Assembly: GCA_903821255.1 (NCBI GenBank)
Contig: CAIJKT010000173.1
Location: forward strand, 1-6,227
DNA: 6,227 nucleotides
DNA from: an uncultured Lentisphaeria bacterium
GTDB lineage: Bacteria > Verrucomicrobiota > Lentisphaeria > Victivallales > Victivallaceae
Reading direction: 5' to 3'
The notes below the pieces were generated by a model. That model searched no databases, was not told the origin of the DNA, and saw nothing but the letters and a program-made list of their open reading frames with translations. Numbering within the stretch: position 1 is the first letter of the stretch; the number at the start of each line of letters is the position of its first letter. Positions 5,331 to 6,227 of this stretch are shown here, piece after piece. Made by a program: the position numbers and the translations under genes.

Positions 5331-6227
5331 CCGATACTGCGGATATGAAAGTTAAATATGGCAGACCGAAAGGTTTTTTTGAAATATTTGAACGCCGTCC
5401 GGGCGCAATTAAAAAGAATATGCATTACTGTCCGGGCTGCGGCCACGGCATAGTGCACAAGATTATTGCGGAATCCATCGCGGACTTCGACATCCAGGAC
5501 CGGACGATCATGATCGCCCCGGTCGGGTGCTCCGTTTTTTCATACTATTATTATGACTGTTTCGGCATTTCCGCCCCGCACGGCCGCGCACCGGCGGTGG
5601 CGACCGGACTGGTCAGAGCCAACCCGGATAATATCGTGGTTTCCTATCAGGGCGACGGCGATCTGGGGGCGATCGGCTTCAATAACTTCATTCAGGCGGC
5701 CAACCGCGGCGAAAACATCGCGGTGTTCTTTGTCAATAACGGCATTTACGGCATGACCGGCGGCCAGATGGCCCCGACCACGCTGCCCGGACAGAAAACC
5801 GTGACGTCGCCTCTGGGCCGTTCGGTCACCAACGAGGGGTATCCGCTGAAAGTGTCGGAAATGGTCTCCGCGCTCGACGCCCCGATATATGTGGAAAGAG
5901 TTTCTCTGAGTTCGACCAAAAACATCATGAAAACCCGCAAAGCGATAAGAAAGGCGTTCCAGAATACGATTGACAAAAAAGGCTTTTCCATGGTGGAGAT
6001 TCTGGCCGGATGCCCGGTCAATATGAAATTCAATTCCAGGGAAATGAACGAGTTTATTGAAAACCAGATGCAGCATTACTTCCCGCTGGGCTGCTTTAAA
6101 GACATCTCCGACACGCGCGACCCGATCAAACGGCCCGAAGGCATTTATGACAAGCAGAAAGTCAAAGACATTCTCTATCCGATCAAAGTGGCGAAAGGGG
6201 TCAGCGCGGATTTCAAAAATGAATCCA
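5327..6227 (+). CDS. 2-oxoacid:ferredoxin oxidoreductase beta subunit, thiamine-diphosphate-binding (3' truncated by window edge)
   Basis: The frame is open from the ATG at 5327 to the window end, giving 300 residues with no stop. Residues 33-41 ('HYCPGCGHG'), C68 in 'APVGCS' and C229 in 'AGCPVN' match the four-cysteine pattern that holds the proximal [4Fe-4S] cluster in this family. The thiamine-diphosphate/Mg signature is 'GDGD' at 109-112 with 'NN' at 137-138. It is followed by '[14 protein letters not shown]' and '[11 protein letters not shown]', which are near-invariant in VorA/KorB-like subunits; '[10 protein letters not shown]' (85-94) is also conserved. The protein forms the active site with the alpha subunit and passes electrons to the delta ferredoxin. 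The conserved core appears to end at 'FPLGCFK' (252-258), yet at least 42 more residues follow, longer than usual. The start overlaps the alpha stop by 4 nt. Names in this family are inconsistent (vorA or korB), so no symbol is given. A gamma subunit gene would be expected next. Confidence 0.93.
   Translation, partial: MTDTADMKVKYGRPKGFFEIFERRPGAIKKNMHYCPGCGHGIVHKIIAESIADFDIQDRTIMIAPVGCSVFSYYYYDCFGISAPHGRAPAVATGLVRANPDNIVVSYQGDGDLGAIGFNNFIQAANRGENIAVFFVNNGIYGMTGGQMAPTTLPGQKTVTSPLGRSVTNEGYPLKVSEMVSALDAPIYVERVSLSSTKNIMKTRKAIRKAFQNTIDKKGFSMVEILAGCPVNMKFNSREMNEFIENQMQHYFPLGCFKDISDTRDPIKRPEGIYDKQKVKDILYPIKVAKGVSADFKNES

Noticed and set aside
1..6227. Mobile element, CRISPR array, RNA gene or defence system
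   Set aside because: No transposase, terminal inverted repeats with target duplications, spaced direct repeats, tRNA-like cloverleaf or toxin-antitoxin or nuclease motifs were seen. All coding sequence is explained by the envelope proteins and the oxidoreductase operon.

Overview
The window (6,227 bases; GC-rich coding sequence, AT-rich intergenic gaps) looks like chromosomal DNA from an anaerobic Gram-negative bacterium. An oxygen-sensitive 2-oxoacid:ferredoxin oxidoreductase operon sits beside large secreted multidomain proteins carrying CARDB, fibronectin-like, cadherin-like and CBM9-like modules. That mix would fit the Planctomycetes-Verrucomicrobia-Lentisphaerae group or a related gut or sediment anaerobe. 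The taxonomic guess rests on style only, because the window contains no marker gene.

Layout: (1) 2-466, plus strand: C-terminal end of a secreted or surface protein made of CARDB-type beta-sandwich repeats, entering from the left edge. (2) 467-647: convergent intergenic gap with a perfect 13-bp GC hairpin (475-504) and a weaker AT hairpin with a T run (567-590). These look like one terminator for each converging transcript. (3) 648-3653, minus strand: a 1001-residue exported protein with an Fn3-like domain, a gingipain/peptidase C25-like domain whose catalytic residues appear substituted, a second Fn3-like domain, two cadherin-like modules and a CBM9-like domain. (4) 3654-3915: divergent intergenic region, AT-rich, with an imperfect inverted repeat, a candidate promoter and a leader hairpin facing right. 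(5) 3916 to the right edge, plus strand: a tightly packed operon of a 2[4Fe-4S] ferredoxin (delta) subunit, an alpha subunit of VorB type and a thiamine-diphosphate-binding beta subunit. The beta gene runs off the right end.

The three right-hand genes should form one enzyme complex. Alpha and beta together oxidatively decarboxylate a 2-oxoacid (branched-chain 2-oxoacid or 2-oxoglutarate) with coenzyme A. Electrons then pass through the beta-subunit cluster and the two delta-subunit clusters to ferredoxin. A gamma subunit is not seen and, if present as its own gene, would lie past 6227. The left-hand proteins concern the cell envelope or extracellular space and have no evident link to the operon.

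I see no tRNA, rRNA, CRISPR array, insertion sequence or defence system. The most unusual item is the apparently inactivated C25-like protein.
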